DNA from: Yamagishiella unicocca
Taxonomy: Eukaryota; Chlorophyta; Chlorophyceae; Chlamydomonadales; Volvocaceae
Length of the DNA stretch: 64,000 nt
Assembly: GCA_003116995.1 (NCBI GenBank)
Contig: BDSL01000001.1
Span: 1,240,001-1,304,000, forward strand
Reading direction: 5' to 3'
Below the pieces are notes generated by a model. That model made no database searches and had not been told where the DNA came from. It was given only the letters and a program-made list of their open reading frames with translations. This document shows positions 12,779-24,691 of this stretch, piece after piece; position 1 is the stretch's first letter, and every line of letters starts with the position of its first letter. Both the position numbers and the translations under genes were made by a program.

Positions 12779-13345
12779 GCTCTGTCGAAATAGCTAGACG
12801 ATTGCGGAAGGAGTCGTCCCTTAGCTGTGGCCTCTCCCTGCACCAAGCTTCCGCCTGACACGCTTTGCCATTGTCGCTATGCCCCTCCAGAGGGGCAGGT
12901 ATATTAATCAATTGAAGGCACAGATAATCCAGAGGTGTTGGCGACAGCAGGCAGCGATATAGGCGAAAGGAGTTTCTCGGAAGCCAGGCCCTGATGTAAC
13001 CAGTGCACCGAAGAGTATACACACATGCTAATGGTAGGCATGTGTGTATGATCCTCGAAATTGGGGGACCACTCCAACTTTGTCGTCCCTGTCATGCGAC
13101 ATGTCGTGAGTTTGTACGATCGCAACTTCGCATCTATGCACCAGGCTACCAGCAGTAGTTTGATTATGGGTTTCCTAGACTGCGATTTTGACGGTTAAAT
13201 AAGCTTTGGTCAATCGGAGGCAAATTTACGTTTGCAGAACAAGGTGTATGGTGTGCGTTCCTCCACAACGCAGAACGCAGCTATTTCCTAAATAGCTTTT
13301 GTAATGGACATATAGAAACCACTACCGTGTAATCCACGTCCACCA
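12779..13345. promoter_or_regulatory. Shared upstream region of DUF3755 and SEC12 genes
   Basis: This 567-base spacer lies between two divergent start codons and is AT-richer than the flanking exons. It contains a perfect 12-bp inverted repeat with a 9-base loop at 13017-13049, listed separately. No TATA box was identified with confidence. Confidence 0.45.
13017..13049. repeat. Perfect 12-bp inverted repeat
   Basis: The arms ATACACACATGC and GCATGTGTGTAT flank the loop TAATGGTAG. It sits near the middle of the divergent promoter spacer and could be a dimeric protein-binding site or a small hairpin. That role is inferred from position only. Confidence 0.7.
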
Positions 13346-16300
13346 ATGGGGAAAAAGAAGTCGGGGCCTCCTCCAGGCCCGACGAAGACGTTTAAATATG
13401 GCATGCCCCTATATGGGCTTGCATGGCCAGAAGGCGCAATGTTTCTTACGTGCGGCGGAGGTGGCAGCGTGTCCAGTGGAATCAAGAATCGCCTTGTTTG
13501 CGCCGAGGCGCGTCACGGATCGTTAACAGATCAAACTGCGGAACACCTGTTTGGCCTGGATTGTCCAACAAGGTAGATAGTGCTGTTGTTGTGCAGACCA
13601 GGCACCCGACGATCCAGCTTCTTGAAATACTGCGAACATCCTTGCGTACGCCGTTGTTTTGCTGGCTGATTTTATCGTTTGTTGTCCATAATGCCGTTAG
13701 GCTGGCCGTATCGCCCGGGGCACATTCTATCTTATTCGCGATGGGCAACGGAGGCATCCAGCGGCTAGACTTAGATACACGGGGAAAGGTACCCCGCTTC
13801 ATTGAAATCACGGGTAAGTTGACGCCGATTCGGTGCGTGAGGGCAATGAAACGTGTCAAAGGGTGATGATCCGTTGCACGCCGACCCGTCGCCCTGAGTC
13901 ACCCTACGTACGCTGTGGTTAACGCCCCTGCCTCCAACGACCTTGCACCTTGTTGCGCACAAAATGCATATCGCGGCGTCGCCACTCTTCTTCTGCTCAA
14001 ACAGCACGGCGCTTAAGAAGCCCCCAGTCGCCGAGCCCCACAGTGTACCGCCAGCCTGAAGCACGTCAACCACCTGATCTGGCCCACAGGCAGCCTTGCG
14101 GAACGGCTGAAGTCGATTACCATGGACGTGAAGGCCATAGCCTTCCATCCGTCAGGGGAGTATCTAGCTCTGGGCGGGGAAGACGGCTCGGTGGTCGTGT
14201 ATGAGTGGCCATCGCTCAAGACCAAGCTGGATCTCAGGTAGATGCTGCACTGCGGACGGCACGCTGCTTACCGCGCAGACTGAAGCCATGCAATCGACCA
14301 ACTGCCAGGTCCAAAAGGGGCTCAGATCGCACATGCGGCGGGCTTGACATTTCGAACGTCGTTGGCATCTCCCGGCATGTTTGCATGCGGCTTCTCACAG
14401 AGCAGGCAGTGGGTGCTTTCCCGACAATCTCCAGTCTGGGACATGAGGTGCAACCCGTAAGTCAGGGGCTGCGTTCTGAATCGGTGTCACAACCCTGCGG
14501 CCCTTCCCAACCTTAGCGGCGACCGCAAGCTGTCGGAAGAGGCGATCAAAGATTTGGACTTCGTGCCTCAGACAACAGCGACGTCGGGGCCTCAGGCTTC
14601 GGGACGGGCGGCAGGCAAGGCCCTGATGGTGATTCTGGACAACGGCGCCGCCGTGGCGCTGGACGTTGATAAAGCGGGAGCGGAGCTGTGCAGGGTGGAG
14701 CTGGCCAAAGGTGGGCGTCGGGCGTCAGCAGGCCGGGGCGAATGGGGAGCTGGCGGACTGCCGCAAAGCGCGTTGGGACGGGCAGCGACGAACGGCATAC
14801 GTTGGCTGGCCGGCGATTGAGCGGACGAATGAGGGGCAGCGTAAAAGACGGAGCAATCTGTAGTTTAGTAGGAGACCTCTGAGGGACCGAGCCCGCGCGA
14901 TCCGGGTCCTCATGGAGGCATGCTGCGCCACAGATTGCTCACAGACGTGAAGGCCAGGGCGGCGCTGAATGACTGACAGGGGGGAAGGCGGCGGCGTGAG
15001 GCGGAGAGTGAATGATAGGCGGGAAGCGGCGCGGACGTCTAGAAGGCACCTCCATGGGGCAGGCCAGTAGCGGTGGTGCCGGCTGCTTGGTACGCAGCCA
15101 CGTTGGCTGCTGCACTTACAGCGCAGCAGCGATTGCGCCATGGCGGCCCGTTATCGCGTGATGGTGGGGCAGGGAGCTCCCTGTCCCGTCGTCTCGCTGT
15201 ACGCAAGCGCGACCCCCGTGTCTTCCCTCCTTCCTGTTGCTTCGCCAAACACGTGCTGCTGCTGCGCTTCTGCCACTCCGGGCCTGCGGCTTGGATTTGC
15301 CTCCAGAACTGAGCGCTTGCTCACAGTGCCGCTATTCTCGCTCCACGTCCTTCCGCGCAGGCGAGTTCAAGAGCGACAAGGTGCTCCTTGTCTCGTCCAA
15401 GGACCGGCTCCTGCTGCACCACCTGCCGCCAGGTGGGTGCCACCCCTAGCGCTGACAGTTGGCAACTCGGCGTCCAGATTCGACGCGGAGTATAGGCCTT
15501 GCTTTCTCATTCGCGCCTCCGCGCGCGCTGCAGACAGTGCTGCTTTCCCTTCTTCCCCTCCCGCACGATCACCGGCCTCCCGACAGCGCCATTTGCACGG
15601 GCACACCTACTGGCAGCGCCATTTGCACGGGCACATCTACCGGCAGCGCCATTTGCACGGGCACACGTACTGGCAGCGCCATTTGCACGGGCACATCTAC
15701 CGGCAGCGCCATTTGCACGGGCACACCTACCGGCAGCGCCGTTGCACATGCACCCTTTTGCCGCCACTTCGCGCCGCGCTGCAGGCATGGAGAGGGCGCA
15801 GTTCTCTAGGGTCAAGTGCCGTGCCCCGGAGGGCGAGCGCGCCACGCTGACGTGTCTGATGAACAACCGCAACGGCTGCCACGTGGGGCTGTGGGAGCTG
15901 GGCGACGACGGGCTGCTGTCCATGCGGGCGGCTTGCAAGGCCTCGGACTCACCGGGCGCGTGCATGGACGTCAGCGGTGACGGCTCGCTTGTGGCGGTGG
16001 GCACATCCGAGGGGGACGTGGCGGTGAGCCGGCTGGGTGGGGACAGGGAGACAGGGGAGGGAGGGGCGGGCTGGGGACGGGAATGTGGAGGATGTGGGGC
16101 CGACGGGGTTGGACCGAAGGGCGCTGGGCGGCAAGGAAGTGGAACTCGGCGTTGCTGATGTCCGCCGGCACAGCTCGCAGGTGGGCGCTGGAAGGAGTGC
16201 CGTGGTGGGAGATAGCTCGTAGCAGGCGCTGCTGGCGTGGTCGGACAGGGGTCGCCCGTGCTGCCTTTCTACCAGTGTCCATCGGAGGCGCGCTTCGAGA

Positions 16301-17412
16301 TTGTACTCGGTCCCCGCCTGGGGCAGGCCTTGCTTCTTTCGGAGCGTCACTTTGCTCGTGGACGCCCCCGGCCCGAACCCAAACGGTGTGCCTGTCAGGG
16401 CAGCGCACACCCCTTGGCCGCTGAGCCGCCGAGCCCGTAACCTCGCAGTTGCCCTGCGCATCTGCAGTCCTCGGGCCCCTGTCCTATCGTGGGTTCAACC
16501 CGCTCTCACGTGCCCCAGGACAAAGCCGTCCCTTCCACCATTACTACAGCCTTGCCGCTGTCGTTGTTACTGCCATGCGCATCGCGCACCTCCCCGCAAA
16601 GCTGCGGCTCTTAATCTTCCCACCTCCCCGCCTATCCCCGCCCGCTCACTGGTCCGGCACCGCAGCTGGTCGGCTGCCGGCCGCACCTGCGGGTGGTGAA
16701 GCGCTTCCCCCGGGCTCACATGGTTTTCACAACCAACATCACCTTCAACCACGACGCGTCCTACGTGCTGTCGGCATCCGCGGACGCCAGCGCCACCCTG
16801 AACTCCACCGCGCTGCCGCCGCCCCCAGACTTGAAAAAGTGAGCCGGCTGTGCGCTGCCTGGCGCGCTGTCGGACTCGGTGTGATTGGCTGGGGCGTTGG
16901 TTCTTGAGGCCGTCCCTAGTTAGGATGCGTGTCACTTCGCTGCAGCCCCCAGTGCAGCCCAGTGCAGCCCTCCTCTTCTTCGTTAGCAACCGTGTCGTGT
17001 GTCGTTCTTAGCCGCTCCTTGCAATTGCATTGGTTAATGCGTTCGTTTCGATACACCCACCAACGACCCGGCGCGAACCGGCTGGTCGATGTTTTAAGCC
17101 CAACATCTCCTCCGGGGTGTGGGTTATGTACACCCTCTTGACGTTGGACAAACGCACGTGCGCCTTAAATCCGACGGTCCCGTGGTAGCGCTGTGCCTTC
17201 CATTCCTGACAGTTGACACCGCGACATGTTTTATTAACGACCCTGTGGCGGATTTTCTTCCTTTCTCCTGCAGGATTCTTGTGCTTACGATGCTCTTTAT
17301 CGCGTTGGTGCTCCTATGCGTGATCCAAGCCGTCCGCGTGATGAAGCAGATGGGGATGACCATGGACGAGATCTACGCCCTGGTTGGGCTTCGCCCTCGG
17401 GAAGAGCTGTGA
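13346..17412 (+). CDS. SEC12: SEC12/PREB-type Sar1 guanine nucleotide exchange factor
   Basis: Eight exons join in frame: 13346-13572, 13701-13813, 14090-14237, 14517-14710, 15361-15432, 15785-16023, 16666-16838 and 17274-17412 (434 aa). The protein is a WD40-like propeller (for example AIAFHPSGEYLALGGEDGSV and MDVSGDGSLVAVGTSEGDV) with a single membrane segment at about 390-409 and a short tail. Residues 37-48 (GGGG...GIKN) match the potassium-binding K-loop of Sec12, whose Asn contacts Sar1; here it is Asn48. In known biology Sec12 sits in the ER membrane with a cytosolic propeller and loads GTP on Sar1 to start COPII coats. The plant relative PHF1 has the same fold but acts in phosphate-transporter exit. 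The intact K-loop favours a real Sec12. Intron 5 carries a 30-bp minisatellite. Confidence 0.9.
15583..15748 (+). repeat. 30-bp minisatellite in SEC12 intron 5
   Basis: Five units of about 30 bp plus a partial one share the core CAGCGCCATTTGCACGGGCA and differ at two or three positions. They lie wholly inside the intron 15433-15784. The unit length is a multiple of three and the tract is open in more than one frame, which produces spurious open frames. Confidence 0.9.
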
Positions 17413-18885
17413 ATGGCCCGGGGACGCACAGACGGGTCGGGAGATGGTTTGAGGGGAGGGGGCGGCGCACGCAGCCGCCGCATGCGGTGGGTGCCTTGGC
17501 GCGTTTTAAGGTGAGGGGCATTTCCGACGGTGACATCATCTCCATCAACATGTCTCGGTCACGTTGCGGGGGGCGGGGAGCACAGCGGTGACAGCAAGGT
17601 GCCTAGGGCGTGCTGTACGGCAAGGCGGCGTCGCGCCGCTGGATGGATTATGTCCTGGGCTCGGGGCGCTTGTTGGCACCGCGGCGATTAGGCATGAGCG
17701 GTGAACTTCAATGGGAAGCGTCGCTCAAAGCATTGGCAGGGTATAAAGCATGTTGTTGAATAGGGACAGCGACCTTTGTGTCTCTGCAGTTGCTCGTGGG
17801 AAAGGTTGGTGCTGATGAGGTCGAAAGCATTGTTGCATCAGCCGGTGCTTTACAGGCATCCATGTCGACGCAGTGACGCACCAAGCTGTTGTTGCCGCAC
17901 GCCTATAAGTAAATTCGCTTGAAAATCCATAAAAAAAGACATTTGCTATCGAGCAGATGTGGCTGCCACCCTAAGCTCTGCTTAACCCTCACTGCTCAAC
18001 CTAGCCGCAAGATCTACTAAGGACATGTCATATCTTGTTTGCGCGGTAGCCCACGGTAGCCCACGGTAGCCCACGGTAGCCCACGGTAGCCCACGGTAGC
18101 CAGAGGCGTCAGTATGAGTACCCACGCACACAGCAGCAACGGGGTATGCCAAACACTGTCGAATGGTATTCTCGTTCCTTTCGGACGTCACTCCTAGTGC
18201 CGCTCAGCTCAGCCACTGCACAAGTAAGGACACGACAAGGACCTCAAGTTCGCCGCAAACGGCATTTTCGCCCGCAGCGCCGGACTTCCTACCGCGACGA
18301 AGCGTGTGACGGTCATGAAGAGACACCCAGCCCGCGTTAGCACCAGTGTTTGGGCCGCATCAAAACAACATAAGAATCCATCATCTTGGGGTGTTGACTT
18401 TACGAATTGTTGCGGCACAGCTATGGACATGGCATCGTTAACCTTTTATGTATCATGTGTTCGCATTGAATGAGGTTGGGCATCCGTCGCAGCCCCTTCC
18501 GGTTGATTGGCACATGGCGCTTGCACGCATGCATTGCGCCCGCCATCATGACCACACCCTCCTGCCTCCCATACGAGCTCCACCTCTGCGCTGCTTTTAT
18601 GGCCCCTCCCCCGCCCTTGAAACCTCGACACCCATGCATCTTGACACACCCTTATGTACGTCGCCCTCATTCCCTGACCACGCGCGCACCGCCTTGGCGC
18701 CCTCGCCTAGGGTGTGCCTGCATTGGCCCCTCCAACATAACACTTTGGACTTTGCAGTTGCCTGCAGACACACAGGATACATCGGCATAAAAAAACCGCA
18801 CTAAATCTTTGCGCTCACTTGTATGTTATGGCGCGTCCGACACAGAATAGGCTCATGTCGAGGATCCCTTGCACGAACCATCCTT
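17413..18885. other. Intergenic spacer between convergent SEC12 and subtilase genes
   Basis: No supported gene. It must hold both 3' UTRs. A short minisatellite lies at 18046-18102. Open frames around 18448-18804 show no domain or splice support. Confidence 0.6.
18046..18102 (+). repeat. 10-bp tandem repeat
   Basis: Five exact copies of CCACGGTAGC plus a partial copy lie in the 3' spacer between convergent genes. Confidence 0.95.
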
Positions 18886-21800
18886 TTATGTCCCAGTCGT
18901 CTTGCAAGGCCTCATCGACTTCTTGCATCGGACCTGACCCGGCGCGCTATTTTTCCTGATGGGTGTTCGTCGCGCAGTTTTCGGCAGCGGCGGCAGCGGT
19001 CTCGGCGGGTGCGGTCTCGGCGGGCGCGGTGACGGCGAAGGCGAAGGTGGTGGAGCCGGCGGCGGCCGCGCCCGCCGATCCGGGTTGAACTCGCTGACCA
19101 GCAATTCAGCGAAGCAGCCGTGAACTGTCAGCGCATAGCGCTGCACATCCGTGGCAAATCGCGTGATGTAGCGGGAGTTGATGGCGGTGCCGTACACTTG
19201 CAGCACCAGCGCACCAGTCGAACTCGCTGGAATAGAGATCCGCTCAACGTTGTTGCGAGTGTCAGCGACGCTGCTGTTGCGGCCGGCACCGCTCCAGTCG
19301 CTGTTACCCCAGAAGACCGCCTGCGCCCCCGCCGCCGGCGTGAAAGTCACCTTGAGATCCAAGTTGTTGACCAGCGCTATGGGCGAGAGCGGATCCGGCG
19401 GTGGGTCCACCCAGACAAGCGTCACCACGATCGCCCCTGTTCCCTTGGCGGTCAGTTTGTACGAGTGCACGTCACCCTCCTTGATGGGTATGTAGTCCAC
19501 CAGCTGTAACCTCGGGGAGCCGCACGTGGGGTTTGTGGAGGAGGCAGGACTGGGAGCGGATGCAGACGTCGGGCCCCCGGAGGCGGCAGCGAGAGGCAAG
19601 GAGCTGGAGAGGTCCACGCGCCCAAAGCCCTGGGCGTTGGCAGTTGAGGGGCATAGTTGGCGGTTAGAGATAGGATGTGCCTTACATGCGGACACCCGAA
19701 ACGCAAAGGGTCTTTTTTTATAGAGGTGCCACTAGTCGGTTGATTGCTTGTTCGCGAATGGATCAGGAGGCAGAGCTTTGCGTGTACCGCTCACGGACGC
19801 ACAGGTTACGCCCTGTCGCGCGTGTAGCGCCCCCAAGTCCGCTAGGCCAAACACCCGTCACGGGAAAGGGAACCGCACAGGGCAAGGAGGGCCCCACCAA
19901 CGCGTCGCTGACAGAACAATCACCTGGTAAGCCGAGGGTGCCGGCTGCAATCGCTCCATCGTGAGCTGCGCCGTACCCTGCATGTCGTACGCCCCGCCGA
20001 TCAGCACCGCCTTCAGCAGCATGCCACTGGGCACGAAGGGCGCGGCGTCGCCGCTGTCGTTGCGGCCTTTGTGGAGCACCGGGGCATGGGGTAATAACTG
20101 GGTTTGAGTATATGCGCGCGGAGGACAGGGGCGGCCCCAGCGGAAGTTGCTTCGCCAGTGCAACACGAACGGAGGTGCCAAAGCCGCTACGCCAGTAGTA
20201 CGGTAGCACCACCGAGTGCCCGGCAGCACCACCGAGTGCCCGGCAGCACCACCGAGTGCCCGGCAGCACCACCGAGTGCCCGGCAGCACCACTGAGTGCC
20301 CGGCAGCACCACTGATTGCCCGGCAGCACCACCGAGTGCCCGGCAGCACCACTGATTGCCCGGCAGCACCACTGAGTGCCCGGCAGCACCACCGAGCGCT
20401 CCTCCCCAGGCGCAAACAGCCCCAGAGGACATCGACCGTCCGCCTCACTACTACGCCAGGTTGCCTGCAAGTGTCCAGGCCCCCATGCCCCCACCAGGGC
20501 TTGGGCCCACAACAGTTCGCAACACCCGGTCCGCAGCCTACCTGTTGGGTAGTACCCGGACATGAAATACTGCCGAGCCAGCACCGCTGAGCCAGCCGCC
20601 AGGGGGGCCGACATGCTGGTTCCGCTCAGCAGCATCTTCTGAGTGCAGCCGTCGCTCCGGCCCCCGGTCGCCGTGTCCGTCCAGGCGGACAGCACGTTCA
20701 TGCCCGGAGCGACCACATCGGGCTTGATCCGCCCGTCAGACGTCGGCCCGTACGCAGAGTACGACGGCACGTCATCGTACGGCAGGTGCGGCTGCCACAC
20801 TGCGCGCACAAAGACGCGCTGGCCTGTGGCCAGCGCCGCCAGCAGCTGCTGCCCGACTTGCTGCTGCAGCGCCGCGGCAGGCAGCGAGGCACCCGAGGGG
20901 TTGACCTGCAGGACCAGGTCTCCAGGGGCGTCGTTGACGATTGCTATGGCCGCGGCGCCGGCGGTTGCGGCTGCCATGGCCTTCACGTAGTACATGCACC
21001 CGCCGCGCAGAGCCACGACCAGCTTGGGCAGGCCGGAGCTGGCGTTCGTTAGCATCTGGGCTCCGTTCGACAGCTTGCGGCAGGCGTTGGCGGGTGTGGA
21101 GGCGACGGCCTCGAGCACTGCTCCCTCGAGGTCCCGCAGGGTCCGGAAGTCAGTGGAGCCGGGCAGCTCGACCACAATGTCGAGGGCGCCACCTGACGCG
21201 AGGAATGCGGTGGGCGCCTCGGAGGCCTCAGGCCCCGGAGGCTGCGGCGTCACCGGCTCCGTCGGTGCATCTGCGCCGCCGTCGCCGTCGCCACCGCCGT
21301 CGCCACCGCCGTCGCCGTCGCCACCGCCGTCGCCACCGCCGTCGCCGTCCCCCAGTAGCAGCCGTCGCCTTCGTGCTGGAGGCGGCGGCGGCGGCTCGTC
21401 GGTGGACTGAAATGAAGAGGCGTGGGAGTTGATATCCTCGGCGTCAGCTGCTTCCGAGCCTATTTCCTCGGCCGTCGCCACCGTGGATCCTGCCGTGCTG
21501 TACGATGCCGTACGACCGCTGGCGCCGCTCGATTCCTCCGTGGACAGGGCCGCTACGTAGACGGGGTCCGTGTCTGGCGGGTCCTGCTCGCCCGTCCAGA
21601 TGCGCAACAACAGGGTTCCGTCGTTGATGATGGAGGGGTCCAAGCTCATGGTCGATCCAATCGACAGCGTGTTCTTGGCGTTGGCTGGCGCTGAGACTGT
21701 GCCGTTCTGCGGTCGTGGTTGGAGGTTTCCGTCGTTTCCGGCGGCAGTCAGCACCAGCAGCTGTGGGTTACGCCAGACAAAATCATCTAGCTGGTCGCAG

Positions 21801-24691
21801 AGACTGTTGTACCAAAACGCCCTGGGTAGGGCAGCGCAAGAGCGTTCAAAGGTGGGGGCAGGAGTTAAAAACGCGAGCGGCGCTGTCCGAGAGCCCCTAT
21901 CGCGAGGGGTGTACAGCAGTGGAGTCGTACAACCCGCACTTACCGCTTGCTGCCCCAGGAGTCCGACTGGACGTACACGCCCGCGTTCAGTTGGTACTGC
22001 AAAATCTCCTCGTATGAAGGCAGCCTGTAGACCTTCAAACTGTCCATAATATCGTAAAACGCGAGCTTCGCCCCTGGAGCCATGCCCGTCGCCTCGTCAA
22101 TAAGGTACGGGGGCGCCTGCAGCTTGTCCGTGGTGTCCTTAGCTAACTTGCCGATGGGTTGGGGAACAGGTTTCGGGCTGGACGGGGGGGAGGACGGCGG
22201 CGGTGATGGTCTGCGTCGTGTCCTTGTTATCCCACTCACGAAGGGTGCAGGTGGGGGCGAGGTAGGCGCAGGTGGGGGCGGGGTGGTGCTTCGACCGACG
22301 ATACCACTGCCGTTGAAGGACCCGTAGCATGAGCCCACCGCGATACCTGCGACGTGTGTGCCGTGGCCATCAGCGTCCCCGAAGTCTGCAGCGGAAAGGG
22401 AACGCAGCAGCGGGGCACCACCAGGGCAGCCAGTCTGTCAGTCCACAGTCGGGCTGTGCGCCCAAGGGCCTGCGGGCGGACGGGCCGCTATCAGGCGCGG
22501 AAGCGCCGCACTCGGGTTGGATCCTCGCCTGTGTCGCATGCGCGCATTGAACCTTTGGACGGGAAGCGCTGGAGGGGCAGCAGTGGTTCGAGCCTCCGGC
22601 GGCTAGGGCGCTGGAGGAGCCCCGAATGCGTCGCTGCTGACTAGGTCAGCGGAGGTGGTCATAATACGCAGCTGTCGTACGAGCCGTACAACCCGCTGCG
22701 GCCACGCAATGCGGGCACCCAACCAAACCGCTGCCCTATCGGCACAGCCCTCAATATCCCATACCAACCAGAGTACGAGTAGTAGCTCGCCAGCTTCCGG
22801 TGCTTCGTGCTCTTGAACAGCACGGCGCCGTAGCGTGCAGGATCTGCCACGAGCAAGCTCCCCACGTCCGGTACCTGCCAGACGGCACGACAGGGCGTAG
22901 GAGCGCGCTCCAGGATAAACATTATTTCCAGGTCCTAGGGAACAACAGCACGACAGCGGCAGGACATCCCCCTTTTTCCCATCCCAATCCAACCCAACCG
23001 AACTGAGCCTCCATGCCTGCCAGCGGTGGGCGCTCTTGGGTCCCCGCACTAGGCTGCCCCGCTCTAGGCTGCCCCGCACTAGGCTGCTCCGCGCTCGTAC
23101 CGTGGTGACCCTGGGGCTGAGGGATGGGTCGTTCCCAGTCCCCACTGCTCATTCCCCACTCCTCACTCTCACCTGCGGGTCGAAGAAGTAGCAGCTGTCC
23201 GTGTCCACGCCGCTGTCTGAGATCCCCAGCACCTGCCCGTTGCCATCCAGCCCCTGGGACCAGAAGGGGTAGGCGGCTACGCGGTCTGGTTGCGCCAGCG
23301 AGGCCGCCAGGTCCTTGCCGCCCTTTTGCACCACCATGTCGCCCCAGATGTCCCGGCGGCCCAGTCGCGGCGTGGGCTCCAGCCAGTGCACCTCGCGCTG
23401 CTCCGACAGCCAGACGAGCGCAGCTGACACGTCAGCAGCGCACACAACCACCAACAGCCGCCGCCCTCGCGCCTTCAGCGCGGGCTTGCAGGCGGCCGCG
23501 TCGGTGTTGCCGGTCATGGAAGCAGTCCCGGAGCCGGCCGTTGCGGCCGACGAGGCGGCGCGCACACTGTCAGTTAGCGGTTGCTGCCAGGAGCTGACCA
23601 GCTGTTCCACCATGGCTCGAGTGCTGGCCACCGTGCTGCCCGCCGGGCTGAAGATTTGGGCAGTTATAACGTACCGAGTCACACCACCTGCGGTTCGAGT
23701 GACCATCCGAGTAGGCGTAAGACTAAAGGAGGAGCCAGGCAGCGCGCAGACGTGTGTTGCCCATGCCGCATGCTTTCACCGCTCCCCAACTCCACAAACA
23801 AGCGGAGAGCCACATGCTACCACATGACGTGCGGAGACCAGCATTTTTTCCTCCTCGTTAAGAACATCGTACGGACGTGTGAAAACCGTTCCATGCACAC
23901 GCATAGCCCGGACGCAACATGACCGCCTGCTACGGTCAGGGGGCGGGCATGGACGAATGGATAACCTGGGTCCCTGGCACCCACCTTCTTGAATGGCGGC
24001 GAAGTCCGATCCGCTGTCGATGCCACCACTGCTGCTCTTTATCAGCTCCGCAGTGCCGGCTGAATCACCCCCCTCATCAATGGCCTCCTGGGTGATGCTA
24101 CCGCCCCTGTTTGTGACACCTTCATTGTTAACAATGGCCCACCATTCCGGTGCGATTTTGTGTTCAGGCAAGCAAGGCACCTGCGATGTAAACGCCGGGC
24201 GGGTTCACTTTTCCGGAAACCGGGCTGCATTGGAACATGCAAAAGATCCCTTCTCGTACCACGCTGATTGCCAGGTTCTTGTTGAACGCTTCGAATACGA
24301 CGTTTGGCAGTGCAGAAACGAGCCATGTGTTTGGAGGGATGAAGCCATGGACCGTGGCGCTGTGCTGCTTGAAATGCTTGTAGAGGGGCGCGCGCTTCGC
24401 GGCCGTGCCATACGATACGAAGAAAGACTGTGGTAGGCCTGGTTCAGGGCTGTCCGAGATAATGTCCTGATTGTCTTGTAAAATACGCGATTGGGCTGCG
24501 GGCCTGCGAGTGGTGTGTCAGAGACGGCAACTGAAGTCGGCGTACCAACTGCAGCCCTCAACGCACCTGGGAACACCGAATTGCACAGTCCCGGTCCTCA
24601 AGCGCACAAATCTATCTGAATATGATTCGCATACAACTGCATAGACCAGGACTGCAAAGAATGCCAGCAAGCGCGTGCGTCGCCAGTCCAT
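18886..24691 (-). CDS. Secreted subtilisin-like serine protease (family S8) with PA-like insert
   Basis: Ten exons join in frame: 24691-24567, 24503-24260, 24180-23985, 23687-23173, 22874-22769, 22385-22339, 22116-21944, 21821-20542, 20066-19924 and 19629-18886 (1190 aa). Residues 1-22 are a signal peptide (MDWRRTRLLAFFAVLVYAVV). The catalytic triad is visible: Asp near 346 in GISDSGVD, His403 in HGTHVAG and Ser871 in GTSMSAP, with the oxyanion Asn in AAGNDG. Between His and Ser lie an Asp/Gly repeat (21282-21350) and a PA-like domain. After Ser comes a beta-sandwich (LVWVDPPPDP, NNLDL, NNVERISIP). The last 70 residues are Pro/Ser/Arg-rich. It should act outside the cell or in the wall. Volvocine lytic and hatching enzymes belong to S8, but that identity is only a possibility. 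Introns 6 and 8 are open to translation, noted under findings. Confidence 0.9.
20201..20400. repeat. 20-bp minisatellite in subtilase intron 8
   Basis: Ten head-to-tail units of CGGCAGCACCACCGAGTGCC with single-base variants (CTGAG, CTGAT) fill the middle of intron 20541-20067. There are no spacers between units. Confidence 0.95.
21282..21350 (-). repeat. Coding Gly/Asp microsatellite
   Basis: Triplet and hexamer repeats of the type GCCGTCGCCACC encode an in-frame run of Gly and Asp in exon 8 of the subtilase, just after a short Arg/Leu-rich stretch. The length is likely variable between strains. Confidence 0.85.

Noticed and set aside
15140..15850. Long plus-strand open frame with repeated His/Gly units
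   Set aside because: It arises from the 30-bp minisatellite in the SEC12 intron. Correct splicing excludes it.
20201..20400. Regular 20-bp repeats considered as a CRISPR array
   Set aside because: The units abut without spacers and lie in a spliceosomal intron of a eukaryotic gene, so this is a minisatellite.
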